A stretch of DNA of 31,953 bases from Candidatus Krumholzibacteriia bacterium (GTDB taxonomy: Bacteria > Krumholzibacteriota > Krumholzibacteriia > G020349025): contig DASRJW010000067.1 in the NCBI GenBank assembly GCA_035649275.1, positions 1 through 31,953 of the forward strand, read 5' to 3'. Below the pieces are notes generated by a model. That model was not told where the DNA came from and made no database searches. It saw nothing but the letters and a program-made list of their open reading frames with translations. The position numbers were made by a program, and so were the translations under genes. This document shows, one piece after another, positions 1 to 8,972 of the stretch. Position 1 is the first letter of the stretch; each line of letters starts with the position of its first letter.

Positions 1-162
1 AGAGGTATCGCCACAGACGAGGACGGTGTCGGTGTCGCGGACGCGCTCCCGCCAGCGGGCGGCGAGCTTTTCCGCGTGGCCCACCCATTCGGGGCCGAAG
101 CGATCCATGGGCTTGTCGACTGCGAAGCCGAGGTGCAGATCGGAGACGGCGAAGAGGGACAT
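1..162 (-). CDS. Metallophosphoesterase, N-terminal part (cut by window edge)
   Basis: The first 54 codons of a gene running off the left edge. The N-terminus reads MSLFAVSDLHLGF and the visible part ends LVCGDTS. SDLHLG (residues 7-12) and GD near residues 51-52 match the first two metal-binding motifs (DxH and GD) of the calcineurin-like metallophosphoesterase fold, which hydrolyses phosphoester bonds with two metal ions. The start is the ATG at 162-160; no clear Shine-Dalgarno sequence precedes it. It lies 44 bases downstream of the small exported-protein gene on the same strand and may be the last member of that run. The rest of the active site (GNHD and later histidines) is outside the window, so the substrate cannot be judged. 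Confidence 0.75.
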   Translation of the reverse strand, partial: MSLFAVSDLHLGFAVDKPMDRFGPEWVGHAEKLAARWRERVRDTDTVLVCGDTS

Positions 163-206
163 AAGCGGACGCTAGCACAGCCCGGGAACCGCCTGCAGCG
201 GCTCGT

Positions 207-665
207 TCAGTGCCCGGCCCGCGCCGCGAAGAGAGGGCGCTCGATCTTCCAGCCGCCGCGGGTGAGGCAGAGACGATCGCCACTGGTGAAGCGCCTGAGG
301 GAGTCCCCCATACCGACGCGGTACTCCACGGTATAGGTCACGTCGACGATGCCGCGGCCCCGATCGGCGACGGCGAAGTCGCGGCAGCGGAGCTCGACCA
401 TATCCGGCAGCGGCACCATTTCGTTCGCATCCGCCGGGGTGAAGTGGGCGAAACACTCCAACGCCGAAAGGTGCCGGCGTTCGAGCATGCAGTGCCAATA
501 ATTGGCGATGGTGGTCTGCGGCCGAGCATAGGCTTCAGGCGGCTCCGGCGCGCTGTCGCGCAGCGAGCCGAGCAATGCCAGGAGCATCGGCAGGAGAAGA
601 GGGTTCACCGGTGGGGGCAACCTGATGAAGGGGAAGCGCGACGACGATTTAGCCGCCGTGTTCAT
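207..665 (-). CDS. Small exported protein of unknown function
   Basis: About 152 residues from the ATG at 665. The N-terminus has basic residues and then a hydrophobic stretch (NPLLLPMLLALLGSL), which reads as a signal peptide or membrane anchor. The remaining ~110 residues (ANYWHCMLERR...; VDVTYTVEYRVG; GGWKIERPLF) resemble small periplasmic or lipoprotein NTF2-like/DUF4878-type domains only in general pattern, so no function is assigned. Start choice is uncertain: the frame stays open to a TTG at 719, which overlaps the TGA of the upstream barrel gene (TTGA) and has AAGGA three bases before it. That start would add 18 residues and imply translational coupling. Neighbours are the barrel protein upstream and the metallophosphoesterase downstream. 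Confidence 0.6.
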   Translation of the reverse strand: MNTAAKSSSRFPFIRLPPPVNPLLLPMLLALLGSLRDSAPEPPEAYARPQTTIANYWHCMLERRHLSALECFAHFTPADANEMVPLPDMVELRCRDFAVADRGRGIVDVTYTVEYRVGMGDSLRRFTSGDRLCLTRGGWKIERPLFAARAGH

Positions 666-715
666 GATAGCAGAAACCGAGTTCGCGCATCCAGTGCCGG
701 TCGATGCAGATGCTT

Positions 716-1441
716 TCAATCGTCCTTGGGAGGCGGCAGGCCTTCGTCACGCGGACTGTTGAGGAAGAAACGGAAGCCCAGGAGAACTGCGACGCTGTCC
801 AGGTGGTCCAGATCGTCCACCAGTTCGTGCCGCTGGGTCAGCGTGTAGCGCGCTCCGAGCTGCAGCATCCAATTCTTCCCCAGGATGAGGAGCGCCGAAA
901 TGCCTGCTTCTCCCGCCAGCAGCAAGTCGCTCGCTGTGTTCGGCTGGATCCCGGCGATGTTCCGGACCCATCGGGTCACGGCGAGGAATCCCAGACCGCA
1001 CTGCAACTCCGGCTTCAGGTACCCCTTGCGCATTCCACTCCGGGTGTAGCGCAGTCGCAGCATGAGCGGGTTGGCCTCGATGCGGTAGGTGCGCACGCTC
1101 TCGGGAAGCAAGAGCTCCGCGGGGTCGAGGATCGGCTCGTAGGGCACCTCCTGAGTGCCGTAGACGCCGAACGAACCTTCGAGGAGGAGGTTGTCGTTGA
1201 GGTGCGAGCCGATGCCAAGCTCCAGCTGGCCGATCGTGCGCGAATCGACGACGTCGCCGCTCACATCGCCGGTGAGAACGGTGGCACCGCCCGTGACGGC
1301 CAGGTAGGTCCGCGGCATCGCCGCTGCTAGCGCGGGCAGCAGGACGAGAGCCAGCGTCGCCGACAGCAGAATGGGCGGCAGCGTCCCGGTCCGAAGAACG
1401 AGAGCCGTCGTTCCCGAAAACCATCGAGCGTTGCGGAGCAT
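716..1441 (-). CDS. Probable outer-membrane beta-barrel protein
   Basis: 241 residues. A long hydrophobic N-terminal segment (residues ~20-41, ending LPALAAAMP) is a plausible Sec signal peptide with an Ala-x-Ala cleavage region. The mature part alternates polar and hydrophobic residues with turn-forming Gly/Asn/Asp (GIGSHLNDNLLLEGSFGVYG; GARYTLTQRHE; VAVLLGFRFF), the pattern of small OmpA/opacity-type outer-membrane barrels. The penultimate strand-like segment ends in aromatic residues (FRFFL), but a charged proline-rich tail follows. GAGGA lies a few bases upstream of the ATG. It sits 150 bases downstream of the anti-sigma factor on the same strand, so it could be a target or partner of the envelope-sensing sigma/anti-sigma pair (inference). 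No enzyme motif is visible. Confidence 0.6.
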   Translation of the reverse strand: MLRNARWFSGTTALVLRTGTLPPILLSATLALVLLPALAAAMPRTYLAVTGGATVLTGDVSGDVVDSRTIGQLELGIGSHLNDNLLLEGSFGVYGTQEVPYEPILDPAELLLPESVRTYRIEANPLMLRLRYTRSGMRKGYLKPELQCGLGFLAVTRWVRNIAGIQPNTASDLLLAGEAGISALLILGKNWMLQLGARYTLTQRHELVDDLDHLDSVAVLLGFRFFLNSPRDEGLPPPKDD

Positions 1442-1591
1442 GGTTCCTCGTCTCGTGCCGAGCAGACTGGAGGATCACGGCCAAGTTAGGGACGGCCCAC
1501 GCTCGACGCCAGCACTCTCGGCGAGGATCCGCGACGAACCCGCTCGCCGCACCCAGGCGGCACGAGCTGCGCTCTGATTCTTTCCGCCGCG

Positions 1592-3088
1592 CTAGCGCAA
1601 CGATTCGAGCCGGCGCTGCCATTCCACCCGGCTCGCTGCCTCGGTGGCGTTCGCCGCCAGCCAGCCGGCGTAGGCCTGGGCCCGCGGTCGCAGCTCCGGG
1701 GACACGGCGCTCTCCTCCACCAGCCGGCGCCCGAGTTCCTCCACCTGCTGCCGGAACTCCTGCCGTTGCCGCCGCGGCCACACGAGCGCGTCCAGCGCGG
1801 TGAGGTTCGCGCCGCCGGGCGGCGCCGCGCTGCGGACGTAGAATCGGCTGGCCGGCGCCGCTTTCCCCGCGGCGCCGTGCAACCACGCATCCATCGACCC
1901 GAGCTCCGTCACTTCCGGCGCTGCCGCTGCAGCAAAGCGCTCGCGCGCTCCTCGCGCTGCGAGCGTGTCCCCCGCCAGCGCCGCGGCGACGAAATCGCGC
2001 ACCGGCAGTGCGGTGACCTCGTCGGCCGGAGCCTCGAGCTGCGTGGCGTGCATCGCTTCCATCCTTCCAGTCGAAAGGGTGGCCAGCGGCGACGGTTTCT
2101 CCTCCGCCGCGGTGCCAGGAACGGGCGCTACTCTCATCTTCGAACTCGACTCGACTTCACGGCCCAGAGCGGCAGGACTCGGAGAGGCCAGATCCTTTGC
2201 TGGCTCGCTCGCAGCTTCTGGGGAACTCTTCTGCGCCTGAACTCCGGCTGGCTGAGGTTCGCCCGTAGGCTTCGAGGCAGACTTCCCCGGCGCATCGCTC
2301 CTGGAGGGAGCAGCGGAAGTCGCAGGCGCAACTCCGGAGCCGGATTCGGGCGCCACCAAGCGCTGGCGCCTCCCCAGCGCACCGACCGCCGCCGGAGCTG
2401 GCGCCGAAGGGCTCGCAGCGGCAGGTGGTTCCTGGCTGAATTCTTGTTTCACCGCGCTCCGCCCGCTCGCTTCCCGTTTCGCGAGTGGATTCTCGACCCG
2501 ACCAGTCTCTGTTGCCCGTTCCTCCGCGAGTGCATTCTCCGCGCTACGTTTTTCTTTGGCCGGTTCCGCCGCGTCTCGATGCGCCTCGATGGGTTCCACC
2601 GCGTCCTGGCTCTGCGTGTCCTGCGCCTTTTCCGCCGGAGCAGCCGGCGCCGGAGACGGCGCCAGAGCGACGTCCCGCCCCTGCTGCAACGGCTCGATCC
2701 GGCCTGCGCTCTCGGGCCGGAAGCCGCGCATGCCGAGGTACGCCACCAGGGTCACGGTGGCGAGGGCGCCGGCCAAACGGACCCAGCCGAGGCCGCCGGA
2801 CGGCAAGAACCAGCTCGACAGACGCTCGAGCCAAGACGACGGAGCGGACGCACCCGCCGTCGGCAAGCGTGCTTGCACGCGGTTCGTGAAGCTGGACCAG
2901 TACGCCGTTCCCGGGTCGGGGACCGCGGTCTCGAGCAGTTGCGCCTGCAGGAGGCGGAGTTCCTCCAGCTCACCGGCACAGGTGGCGCAAGCAGCGAGAT
3001 GCGCCGCCACGGCAGCGCGCACCTTGGGCTCGAGCTCGTCATCCAGATAGGCGCTCAGCCTTTCGCCGACATGCACGTTCTCAGGCAT
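1592..3088 (-). CDS. Zinc-finger anti-sigma factor, membrane-anchored
   Basis: 498 residues. The N-terminus carries an anti-sigma zinc-finger: a YLDDELE helix start, then H30-x3-C34-x2-C37, the typical ZAS/zf-HC2 signature that binds and sequesters an ECF sigma factor. One transmembrane helix is predicted at ~103-121 (VRLAGALATVTLVAYLGM). Beyond it lies a very long Ala/Pro/Ser/Glu-rich low-complexity stretch (~125-370) and a helical C-terminal region, presumably periplasmic. This is much longer than ordinary ECF anti-sigma factors (about 80-250 residues), so the extracytoplasmic part may be a sensor or a cell-wall-spanning linker. Its ATG overlaps the sigma gene stop by 8 bases, which implies coupled translation and supports a cognate pair. 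What signal it senses cannot be read from the sequence. Confidence 0.88.
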   Translation of the reverse strand: MPENVHVGERLSAYLDDELEPKVRAAVAAHLAACATCAGELEELRLLQAQLLETAVPDPGTAYWSSFTNRVQARLPTAGASAPSSWLERLSSWFLPSGGLGWVRLAGALATVTLVAYLGMRGFRPESAGRIEPLQQGRDVALAPSPAPAAPAEKAQDTQSQDAVEPIEAHRDAAEPAKEKRSAENALAEERATETGRVENPLAKREASGRSAVKQEFSQEPPAAASPSAPAPAAVGALGRRQRLVAPESGSGVAPATSAAPSRSDAPGKSASKPTGEPQPAGVQAQKSSPEAASEPAKDLASPSPAALGREVESSSKMRVAPVPGTAAEEKPSPLATLSTGRMEAMHATQLEAPADEVTALPVRDFVAAALAGDTLAARGARERFAAAAAPEVTELGSMDAWLHGAAGKAAPASRFYVRSAAPPGGANLTALDALVWPRRQRQEFRQQVEELGRRLVEESAVSPELRPRAQAYAGWLAANATEAASRVEWQRRLESLR

Positions 3089-3752
3089 TTTCCCTCCGTG
3101 CGCTCCTCTGCATCCCGCGCGCTTCCAGCGCCTGTCGCAACAGGGTGCGAGCCCGGTGCAGGCGCGACATCACCGTACCCACAGGAATCGCGAGCGCCTT
3201 GGCGATCTCGGCGTAAGAGAGTTCCTCGTGCGTGCGCAGCAGGAGCGGCCGGCGGAATTCCTCCGGGAGCTCGCGCAGCGCCTGCTCCAGCACGCTTCCC
3301 ATCTCCCTCGCCTCCAGCTCTGCGTCCGGCCCCGGGTTCGGTGCTGCCGACGCCTCCGCTGCCAGCTCGAAGGTTTCCCCGCCCTCGGTGCGCCGCCGGC
3401 GGCGCTTGTCGATGACGTTGAGCGCCAGACGCGTCGCGATGGTGCGCAGCCAGCCGAGGAAGCTGTAGCGCGGGTCGTAGCGCTCGAGAGCGCTCCAGGC
3501 GCGCACGAATGTTTCCTGCGCCACGTCGTCGGCATCGTCGTGGTTGCCCAGCATGCGGTAGCCGAGCGCATAGACCGGGCGCTTGGTCGCATCCACCAAC
3601 TCCCGGAAGGCGGCCGCATCCCCCGCCTGCGCGGCGCGCACGAGCGCTGCCAGCGCCTCGGGCTCCTCGTCGCCGCCTCGTTGCATCCGCTCTCCGCCTC
3701 TCTCGATACCCACCAGACGGCCCTGCATTCCCCCGTCGCCGCCGTTCCCCAT
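3081..3752 (-). CDS. ECF-type RNA polymerase sigma factor
   Basis: 223 residues from the ATG at 3752, chosen because GGAGGA lies just upstream; the open frame continues further but shows no conserved sequence. Region 2 is at ~47-117: [20 protein letters not shown] contains the [11 protein letters not shown] core-binding motif, followed by the helix [20 protein letters not shown] used for -10 recognition. Region 4 is at ~152-208 ([35 protein letters not shown]), a helix-turn-helix for the -35 element. The two are joined by a short acidic linker, with no region 1 or 3, as in ECF sigma-70 factors. It overlaps the anti-sigma gene by 8 bases. On this strand a TAAAAT hexamer at 3783-3778 could be a -10 box about 20 bases before the start codon, but no good -35 box accompanies it. 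Confidence 0.93.
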   Translation of the reverse strand: MGNGGDGGMQGRLVGIERGGERMQRGGDEEPEALAALVRAAQAGDAAAFRELVDATKRPVYALGYRMLGNHDDADDVAQETFVRAWSALERYDPRYSFLGWLRTIATRLALNVIDKRRRRRTEGGETFELAAEASAAPNPGPDAELEAREMGSVLEQALRELPEEFRRPLLLRTHEELSYAEIAKALAIPVGTVMSRLHRARTLLRQALEARGMQRSARRENA

Positions 3753-3852
3753 CCTTCCTCCGCCCGCACAATGCCCGATTTTACATCCACTTGCGAAGCT
3801 GGTACATTCCGCACCGCCGCGCCAGGCCGGCGTGTGGACAGTACGGAGTCCC

Positions 3853-5409
3853 ATGGCGAAGAGCACGCGAGAACAGCGCCATCGCGACCTGGACACCCGT
3901 CGCCAGAGCGCCCTGGCCGGCGGCGGCCCGGAGCGCATCGCTCGCCAGCACGAGAGCTCCCGGCTGACGGCGCGAGAGCGTATCGAGCTCCTTCTCGACC
4001 GCGGTTCCTTCCTCGAGCGCGGCGTCTTCGTCACCCACGACTGCAATGATTTCGGCCTCGACCAGCGCCGCTACACCGGCGACGGCGTCGTCTGCGGCCA
4101 CGGCACCATCGACGGCCGGCCGGTCTACGTCTTCGCCCAGGACTTCACCGTCTTCGGCGGCACGCTTTCTCTCTCCAATGCGCGCAAGATCACGCAAATC
4201 ATGGACCTGGCGCTGCAGAACGGCGCCCCGGTGATCGGTCTCAACGACTCCGGCGGCGCCCGCATCCAGGAGGGCGTGAAGAGCCTGGGAGGCTACGCCG
4301 AGATCTTCCTGCGCAATACCCTCGCATCGGGAGTGGTGCCCCAGATCTCGGCGATCATGGGGCCCTGTGCCGGCGGCGCCGTCTACTCGCCGGCGATCAC
4401 CGATTTCACCGTCATGGTGGACCGCACCTCGCACATGTTCGTGACCGGTCCCAGCGTCATCAAGAGGGTCACCAACGAGGACGTCAGCTTCGAGGACCTG
4501 GGCGGAGCCATGACGCACAACTCGAAGAGCGGCGTCGCCCACCTCCTGGCGGGCAACGATGCCGAGTGCTTGCAGATGATCCGCAAGCTCCTGGCCTACG
4601 TGCCGCAGAACAACTTGGAGGAACCGCCCAGGCTGGACACCGACGACCCCATCGATCGCCGCGACCCGGAGCTGGACGACATCGTCCCCAACGATCCCAA
4701 GAAGCCTTACGACATCGTCGAGGTCATCGCGCGCGTCGTGGACCGCGACAGCTTCTTCGAGATCCACCCGCACTACGCCAGGAACATCGTGGTCGGCTTC
4801 GCCCGCCTCGGCGGCCGCAGCGTCGGCGTGGTGGCGAACCAGCCCAAGGTGTTGGCGGGCGTGCTGGACATCAAGTCTTCGGTGAAGGGGGCGCGCTTCG
4901 TCCGCTTCTGCGATGCCTTCAACATCCCCCTCGTCACCTTCGAGGACGTGCCCGGGTTCCTTCCCGGGACCGAGCAGGAGTGGGGCGGCATCATCGTGCA
5001 CGGGGCCAAGCTGCTCTATGCCTACTGCGAGGCCACGGTGCCGAAGCTCACCGTCATCACGCGCAAGGCGTACGGCGGCGCCTACGACGTCATGTCGAGC
5101 AAGCACATCCGTGCCGACTGGAATGTGGCCTGGCCGACGGCGGAGATCGCGGTGATGGGCGCCGAGGGGGCGGTGGAGATCCTCTACCGCAAGGAGATGG
5201 AGCGGGCCGACGGAGACGAGGTGCGGGCCCGGCTCATCGAGGAATACAACGCCCAGTTCGCCAATCCCTACGTGGCCGCGTCCCTGGGCTACCTCGACGA
5301 CGTCATCCGGCCGCGGGACACGCGACCGCTCCTGATCATGGCGCTGGAGAGTCTGCACACCAAGAGGCAGAGCCTGCCGCGCAAGAAGCACGGCAACATC
5401 CCGCTCTGA
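3853..5409 (+). CDS. pccB: Acyl-CoA (propionyl-CoA) carboxylase carboxyltransferase subunit
   Basis: 518 residues, the usual length for this family. It transfers CO2 from carboxybiotin to an acyl-CoA, most likely propionyl-CoA, giving methylmalonyl-CoA. Two crotonase-fold halves are visible. The N-half has [11 protein letters not shown] (131-141) and the acyl-CoA/oxyanion loop [12 protein letters not shown] (170-181). The C-half has the biotin-side motif [14 protein letters not shown] and [14 protein letters not shown]. The GAYD segment resembles propionyl-CoA carboxylase beta chains (human PCCB has the same [11 protein letters not shown] run, from memory), which favours propionyl- over acetyl-CoA. 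The start is the ATG at 3853 with GGAG four bases upstream. It is divergent from the sigma gene and heads a run with biotin carboxylase and biotin carrier genes. It feeds the mutase operon at 16.4-19.6 kb. Confidence 0.93.
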   Translation: MAKSTREQRHRDLDTRRQSALAGGGPERIARQHESSRLTARERIELLLDRGSFLERGVFVTHDCNDFGLDQRRYTGDGVVCGHGTIDGRPVYVFAQDFTVFGGTLSLSNARKITQIMDLALQNGAPVIGLNDSGGARIQEGVKSLGGYAEIFLRNTLASGVVPQISAIMGPCAGGAVYSPAITDFTVMVDRTSHMFVTGPSVIKRVTNEDVSFEDLGGAMTHNSKSGVAHLLAGNDAECLQMIRKLLAYVPQNNLEEPPRLDTDDPIDRRDPELDDIVPNDPKKPYDIVEVIARVVDRDSFFEIHPHYARNIVVGFARLGGRSVGVVANQPKVLAGVLDIKSSVKGARFVRFCDAFNIPLVTFEDVPGFLPGTEQEWGGIIVHGAKLLYAYCEATVPKLTVITRKAYGGAYDVMSSKHIRADWNVAWPTAEIAVMGAEGAVEILYRKEMERADGDEVRARLIEEYNAQFANPYVAASLGYLDDVIRPRDTRPLLIMALESLHTKRQSLPRKKHGNIPL

Positions 5410-5415
5410 CGCTTT

Positions 5416-5441
5416 CGGACCATCGGGTGCACCGCGGTCCG
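5416..5441 (+). other. Intercistronic inverted repeat between pccB and the biotin carboxylase gene
   Basis: CGGACC at 5416-5421 pairs with GGTCCG at 5436-5441. The loop contains the palindrome GGTGCACC. It starts seven bases after the pccB stop and has no T-run after it, so it is more likely an RNA-stability or processing hairpin than a full terminator. This is sequence pairing only; folding was not computed. Confidence 0.35.
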
Positions 5442-5491
5442 ACGCGGGCGCCGCGCCTCGCACCGGAGGCGCCGCCGGGGAGGCTAGTACC

Positions 5492-7063
5492 GTGGTCCGC
5501 TCGCGGCGCGTCGGGACCCCAGCGGTGGAGAGACGCCGGCCTGCCCGCCGCCTGCGCAAGGTGTTGGTAGCGAACCGCGGCGAGATCGCCGTCCGCGTCT
5601 GCAAGGCGCTGCGCGAGCTGGGCATCGCCAGCGTCGCCGTGTACTCCGAGGTGGACCGCACGGCGCTGCACGTGTCGCGCGCCGACGAGGCCTATCCACT
5701 GGACGGGAACGCCAGCCTCGATACCTACCTGCGCGGCGACAAGATCCTCGCCATCGCCGCCGCCTGCGGCGCCGACGCCATCCATCCGGGTTACGGCTTC
5801 TTGTCGGAGAACGCCGCTTTCGCCGCCGCTTGCCGCGACGCGGGGGTGCTCTTCATCGGCCCCTCCCCCGAGGCGATCGCCCGCATGGGCGACAAGCTGC
5901 AGGCGCGCGAAACGGCGCGACGTGCCGAGGTCCCGCTCGTTCCCGGGAGCCCAGGGCCGGTGCGAGATCTCCGCGAAGCGTTGGCGATCGCCGCCGACCT
6001 CGGCTACCCGGTGATGCTCAAGGCCGCTGCGGGCGGCGGTGGCAAAGGGATGCGCCGCGTCGAAGCGCCGGCGGAGCTGGAGAGCGCCTTCGCCCGTACC
6101 ACCGAGGAGGCCCGCCGTGCTTTCGCCAACCCGGAATTGTTCCTCGAGAAGTACATCCTGGATCCTCGGCACATCGAGGTCCAGGTGTTCGGCGACCAGC
6201 ACGGCCATTACGCCGCCCTGGGAGAGCGCGAGTGCACCATCCAGCGCCGCCACCAGAAGGTGATTGAGGAAGCGCCGAGCCCGCTCGTGACGCCCGAGCT
6301 CCGTGCGAGCATGGGCAAGACGGCCACGTCGCTCGCCGCAGCGGTGGGCTACGTGGGCGCCGGGACCGTGGAGTTCGTTGCCGACCAGGCGGGGAACTTC
6401 TACTTCCTGGAGATGAACACGCGCCTGCAGGTCGAACACCCGGTGACCGAGCTGGTCACGGGCCTCGATCTCGTGCACGAGCAGATTCGCGTCGCGGCCG
6501 GAGAGCCGCTCTCCTTCCTGGACCGTCTCCCCCTCGAGCCGCGCGGTTGGGCCATCGAATGCCGCATCTACGCCGAGGATCCGCGCCGCGACTTCCTGCC
6601 CGCCGTGGGCCGCATCGTCAAGCTCTCGATCCCCTACGGGCCGGGAGTGCGCAACGATTTCGGCATCTACGAAGGCTACGAGGTCCCGGTGCACTACGAT
6701 CCGTTGCTCGGCAAGCTCGCTGTCTGGGGCGAAGACCGGCCGCAAGCCATCGCCCGCATGAAGCGCGCGCTCCATGATCTGGCCATCGAGGGCCTCCGCA
6801 CCAACGTTGCCTTCCACGCTTGGGCCATGGACCAGCCGGCCTTCCGCGACGGACGGCTGGATACCGGTTTCATCGCTCGTAGCTTCAAGCCGGAGATGCT
6901 CGATCCTGCTCCCGCCGAGCTGGAGCGCTTCGTGGCCGCCGCGGTCCTTCGGGCGTACGAACTCGACCGCACCCCCCGGCTGCCACGAAACTCCGGCGCG
7001 TCGGCGTGGGCGCGCGCCGCGCGGGCGGGCAAGGATGTGCTGGACGAGGACGCTGCGGGATGA
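5492..7063 (+). CDS. accC: Biotin carboxylase subunit of acyl-CoA carboxylase
   Basis: 523 residues. It carboxylates biotin on the carrier protein using ATP and bicarbonate. After a ~21-residue basic extension, the biotin carboxylase N-domain begins with RKVLVANRGEIAVRV (22-36) and HPGYGFLSEN (98-107). The ATP-grasp domain shows the glycine-rich loop AAGGGGKGM (179-187), HIEVQVFGD, and the catalytic stretch EMNTRLQVEHPVTE (307-320). The C-domain follows (AIECRIYAEDP). The end is ~70 residues longer than stand-alone AccC but has no biotinyl domain, which is encoded separately next door. The start is GTG at 5492, with GGGGAGG eight bases upstream. Its stop overlaps the carrier gene start (ATGA), implying translational coupling. 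Part of the pccB-carboxylase-carrier operon. Confidence 0.94.
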   Translation: MVRSRRVGTPAVERRRPARRLRKVLVANRGEIAVRVCKALRELGIASVAVYSEVDRTALHVSRADEAYPLDGNASLDTYLRGDKILAIAAACGADAIHPGYGFLSENAAFAAACRDAGVLFIGPSPEAIARMGDKLQARETARRAEVPLVPGSPGPVRDLREALAIAADLGYPVMLKAAAGGGGKGMRRVEAPAELESAFARTTEEARRAFANPELFLEKYILDPRHIEVQVFGDQHGHYAALGERECTIQRRHQKVIEEAPSPLVTPELRASMGKTATSLAAAVGYVGAGTVEFVADQAGNFYFLEMNTRLQVEHPVTELVTGLDLVHEQIRVAAGEPLSFLDRLPLEPRGWAIECRIYAEDPRRDFLPAVGRIVKLSIPYGPGVRNDFGIYEGYEVPVHYDPLLGKLAVWGEDRPQAIARMKRALHDLAIEGLRTNVAFHAWAMDQPAFRDGRLDTGFIARSFKPEMLDPAPAELERFVAAAVLRAYELDRTPRLPRNSGASAWARAARAGKDVLDEDAAG

Positions 7064-7587
7064 AGTACCAGGTGCGCGCGCAAGACCATCAATTCGAGGT
7101 CGAAGTCGGCGGCGAAGCGCCTCAATACCTCCTCCGCATCGATGGCCGCCAGGCGACGGTGGACGCCTGCACTTTGGGTGATCGCTCGCTGCTCAGCGTG
7201 CTCCTGGATCATGTCTCCTACCTCGCTCATGTCGTACCGGTGCATGCCGCTCCCGGCGCCTTCGACGTCTCCATCGGCGGCAAGCAGGTACGCATCCGCG
7301 TTCTCGACGAGCTCGCGGCCATGGCGCAGCAGATGCAGGCCCCTGCGGTGCAAGGTCGTGTGGTGCTGCGTTCACCCATGCCGGGCCTGGTGATCGATGT
7401 CCGTGTGCGCCCTGGCGACCGCGTCCGTGCCGGCAGCCCCCTCGTTGTCGTCGAGGCCATGAAGATGCAGAACGAGCTGGCGAGCGAGGTGGCGGGCACA
7501 GTGAGCGAGGTGCAGGCGCAGTTGAACCAGGCAGTCGAATCCGGCGCCACCCTGGTGGTCATCGAGGCGGACGGCAAGGCCAGCTGA
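7060..7587 (+). CDS. Biotin carboxyl carrier (biotinyl) subunit of acyl-CoA carboxylase
   Basis: 175 residues. The C-terminal ~75 residues form a biotinyl/lipoyl domain: MPGLVIDVRVRPGDRV then EAMKMQNEL, with the biotin-accepting lysine at K135 in the EAMKM hairpin. The N-terminal ~95 residues are a beta-rich region (FEVEVGG; YLLRIDGRQATVD) like the BT/linker domain that holds the carrier against the partner subunits in propionyl-CoA carboxylase alpha chains. Here the alpha chain is split: carboxylase and carrier are separate overlapping genes (ATGA). The protein would swing biotin between the biotin carboxylase and the carboxyltransferase encoded just upstream. A lipoyl protein is unlikely, because lipoyl domains have DK rather than the MKM motif. 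Confidence 0.92.
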   Translation: MKYQVRAQDHQFEVEVGGEAPQYLLRIDGRQATVDACTLGDRSLLSVLLDHVSYLAHVVPVHAAPGAFDVSIGGKQVRIRVLDELAAMAQQMQAPAVQGRVVLRSPMPGLVIDVRVRPGDRVRAGSPLVVVEAMKMQNELASEVAGTVSEVQAQLNQAVESGATLVVIEADGKAS

Positions 7588-7626
7588 CCGATCCAGCCCA
7601 CCGAAGCCCGCCTGAGGGGAGTCCGC

Positions 7627-8972
7627 ATGCAGGCGCTCCTCGAACGACGCTTCTCGCTCCGCGCTCAGGGCAGCAACGTACGCACCGAGCTCTTGGCCGG
7701 CGCCACCACCTTCGCGACCCTTTCCTACATCCTCTTCGTCCAGCCCGCCGTTCTCCAAGCGGCGGGCATGGACTTCGGCGCTGTGATTCTCGCTACCTGC
7801 CTCGCCAGCGCCCTCGGCACGCTGCTCATGGCACTGCTCGCCAACTATCCCATCGCCATCGCCCCCGCCATGGGACACAACTTCTATTTCGCTTTCACCG
7901 TCTGCGCCCGGTGGCTGCGGGCGGTATGGGGTTCTCCTGGCAGATGGCTCTCGCCGCCGTCTTCGTCGCCAGCGCCCTCTTCGTCGTTCTCTCCAGCGTG
8001 GGCCTTCGAGAACGTGTCTTCGAGACCATGCCGCTCTCACTACAGCGCGCCATCGCCGGCGGCATCGGCCTCCTCATCGCGCTCGTCGGCCTGGAATGGG
8101 GAGGCATCGTCGTCGCCGCGCCAGGCACGCACATCGGCCTCGGCGATCTCGGCACGCCACCCGCCCGCGCAGCGCTCGCCGGCATCGCAGCGGCTGCCTT
8201 GCTCCTCGCCCGCCGGTTTCGTGGCGCCATCCTGGGTGGCATCGCCGTGGCCACGACAGTGGCCTGGTTGCAGGGGCTCGTCGAGCCCCACGGGTTCATC
8301 GGCCTCCCCGACATCGCCACGCCCGCCGCCTTCCGGCTGGACCTGGCAGGTCTCTTCAGCAACTCCCAGGCGGCGCTGGCCGTGCTCGTTTTCTTCTTTC
8401 TCGCACTTTTCGATACCGTGGGCACGCTGATCGGCGTCGCCGAGAAAGCTGGTCTCCTGCAACACGGCAAGTTGCCCCGCGCCCGCCGGGCCTTGCTCGC
8501 CGATGCCATCGGCACCACTTGCGGTGCCGTCCTCGGCACCTCCACGATCACGAGCTACATCGAAAGCGCCGCCGGCGTCGCCGAAGGCGGACGCACGGGC
8601 CTCACGGCCGTCGTCGTGGCGGCGCTTTTCCTTCTGGCCATCCCCTTCTCGCCGGTGGTCCAGATGATCGGTGGCGGCATCGAGACGCCCGCCGGAAGGC
8701 TCTATCCGAGCGTCGCACCAGCTCTCGTCACCGTGGGCTGCCTCATGCTCCAACCAGTTTCCCGCATTGCCTGGGACGAGTGGACCGAAGCCTTCCCTGC
8801 CTTCCTCACCCTCGTGATCATGCCCTTCACCTTCAGCATCACCGAAGGAATCGCCTTCGGCTTCATCGCCTATGCAGCCCTCAAGCTCGTCGCCGGGCGC
8901 TGGCGTGAGCTGCACCCCCTCGTTCTCGCCGTCGCTGTGGCGTTCCTCCTCCGTCAGATCTTTCTAGTCTGA
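7627..8972 (+). pseudogene. NCS2-family purine permease (AzgA/GhxP-like), apparent frameshift
   Basis: Two frames together make one permease of about 447 residues, the normal length for AzgA-type adenine/hypoxanthine/guanine transporters. Frame one starts at ATG 7627 (GGGGAG upstream), gives RTELLAGATTFATLSYILF and PIAIAPAMGHNFYFAFTVC, then loses all family resemblance. The following part continues in another frame from about 7908 (GGMGFSWQMALAAVFVAS) to the stop at 8972. It carries further hydrophobic helices plus FFFLALFDTVGTLIGVAEKA and GTSTITSYIESAAGVAEGGR, both typical of the family. Adding one C to the CCC at 7907-7909 restores the whole frame, so a one-base deletion or sequencing error is the simplest reading. 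It follows the carboxylase operon by 39 bases. The role would be proton-coupled purine base uptake. Confidence 0.8.

Noticed and set aside
3778-3783. -10 box of the sigma factor gene
   Set aside because: TAAAAT is well placed, but no matching -35 or ECF-type pair lies at the right distance, so it is mentioned only in the gene entry.
3781-5661. Long minus-strand open frame (626 codons) opposite pccB
   Set aside because: It is the GC-rich antisense shadow of pccB, full of His/Asp/Val/Arg typical of such shadows, with no family resemblance.
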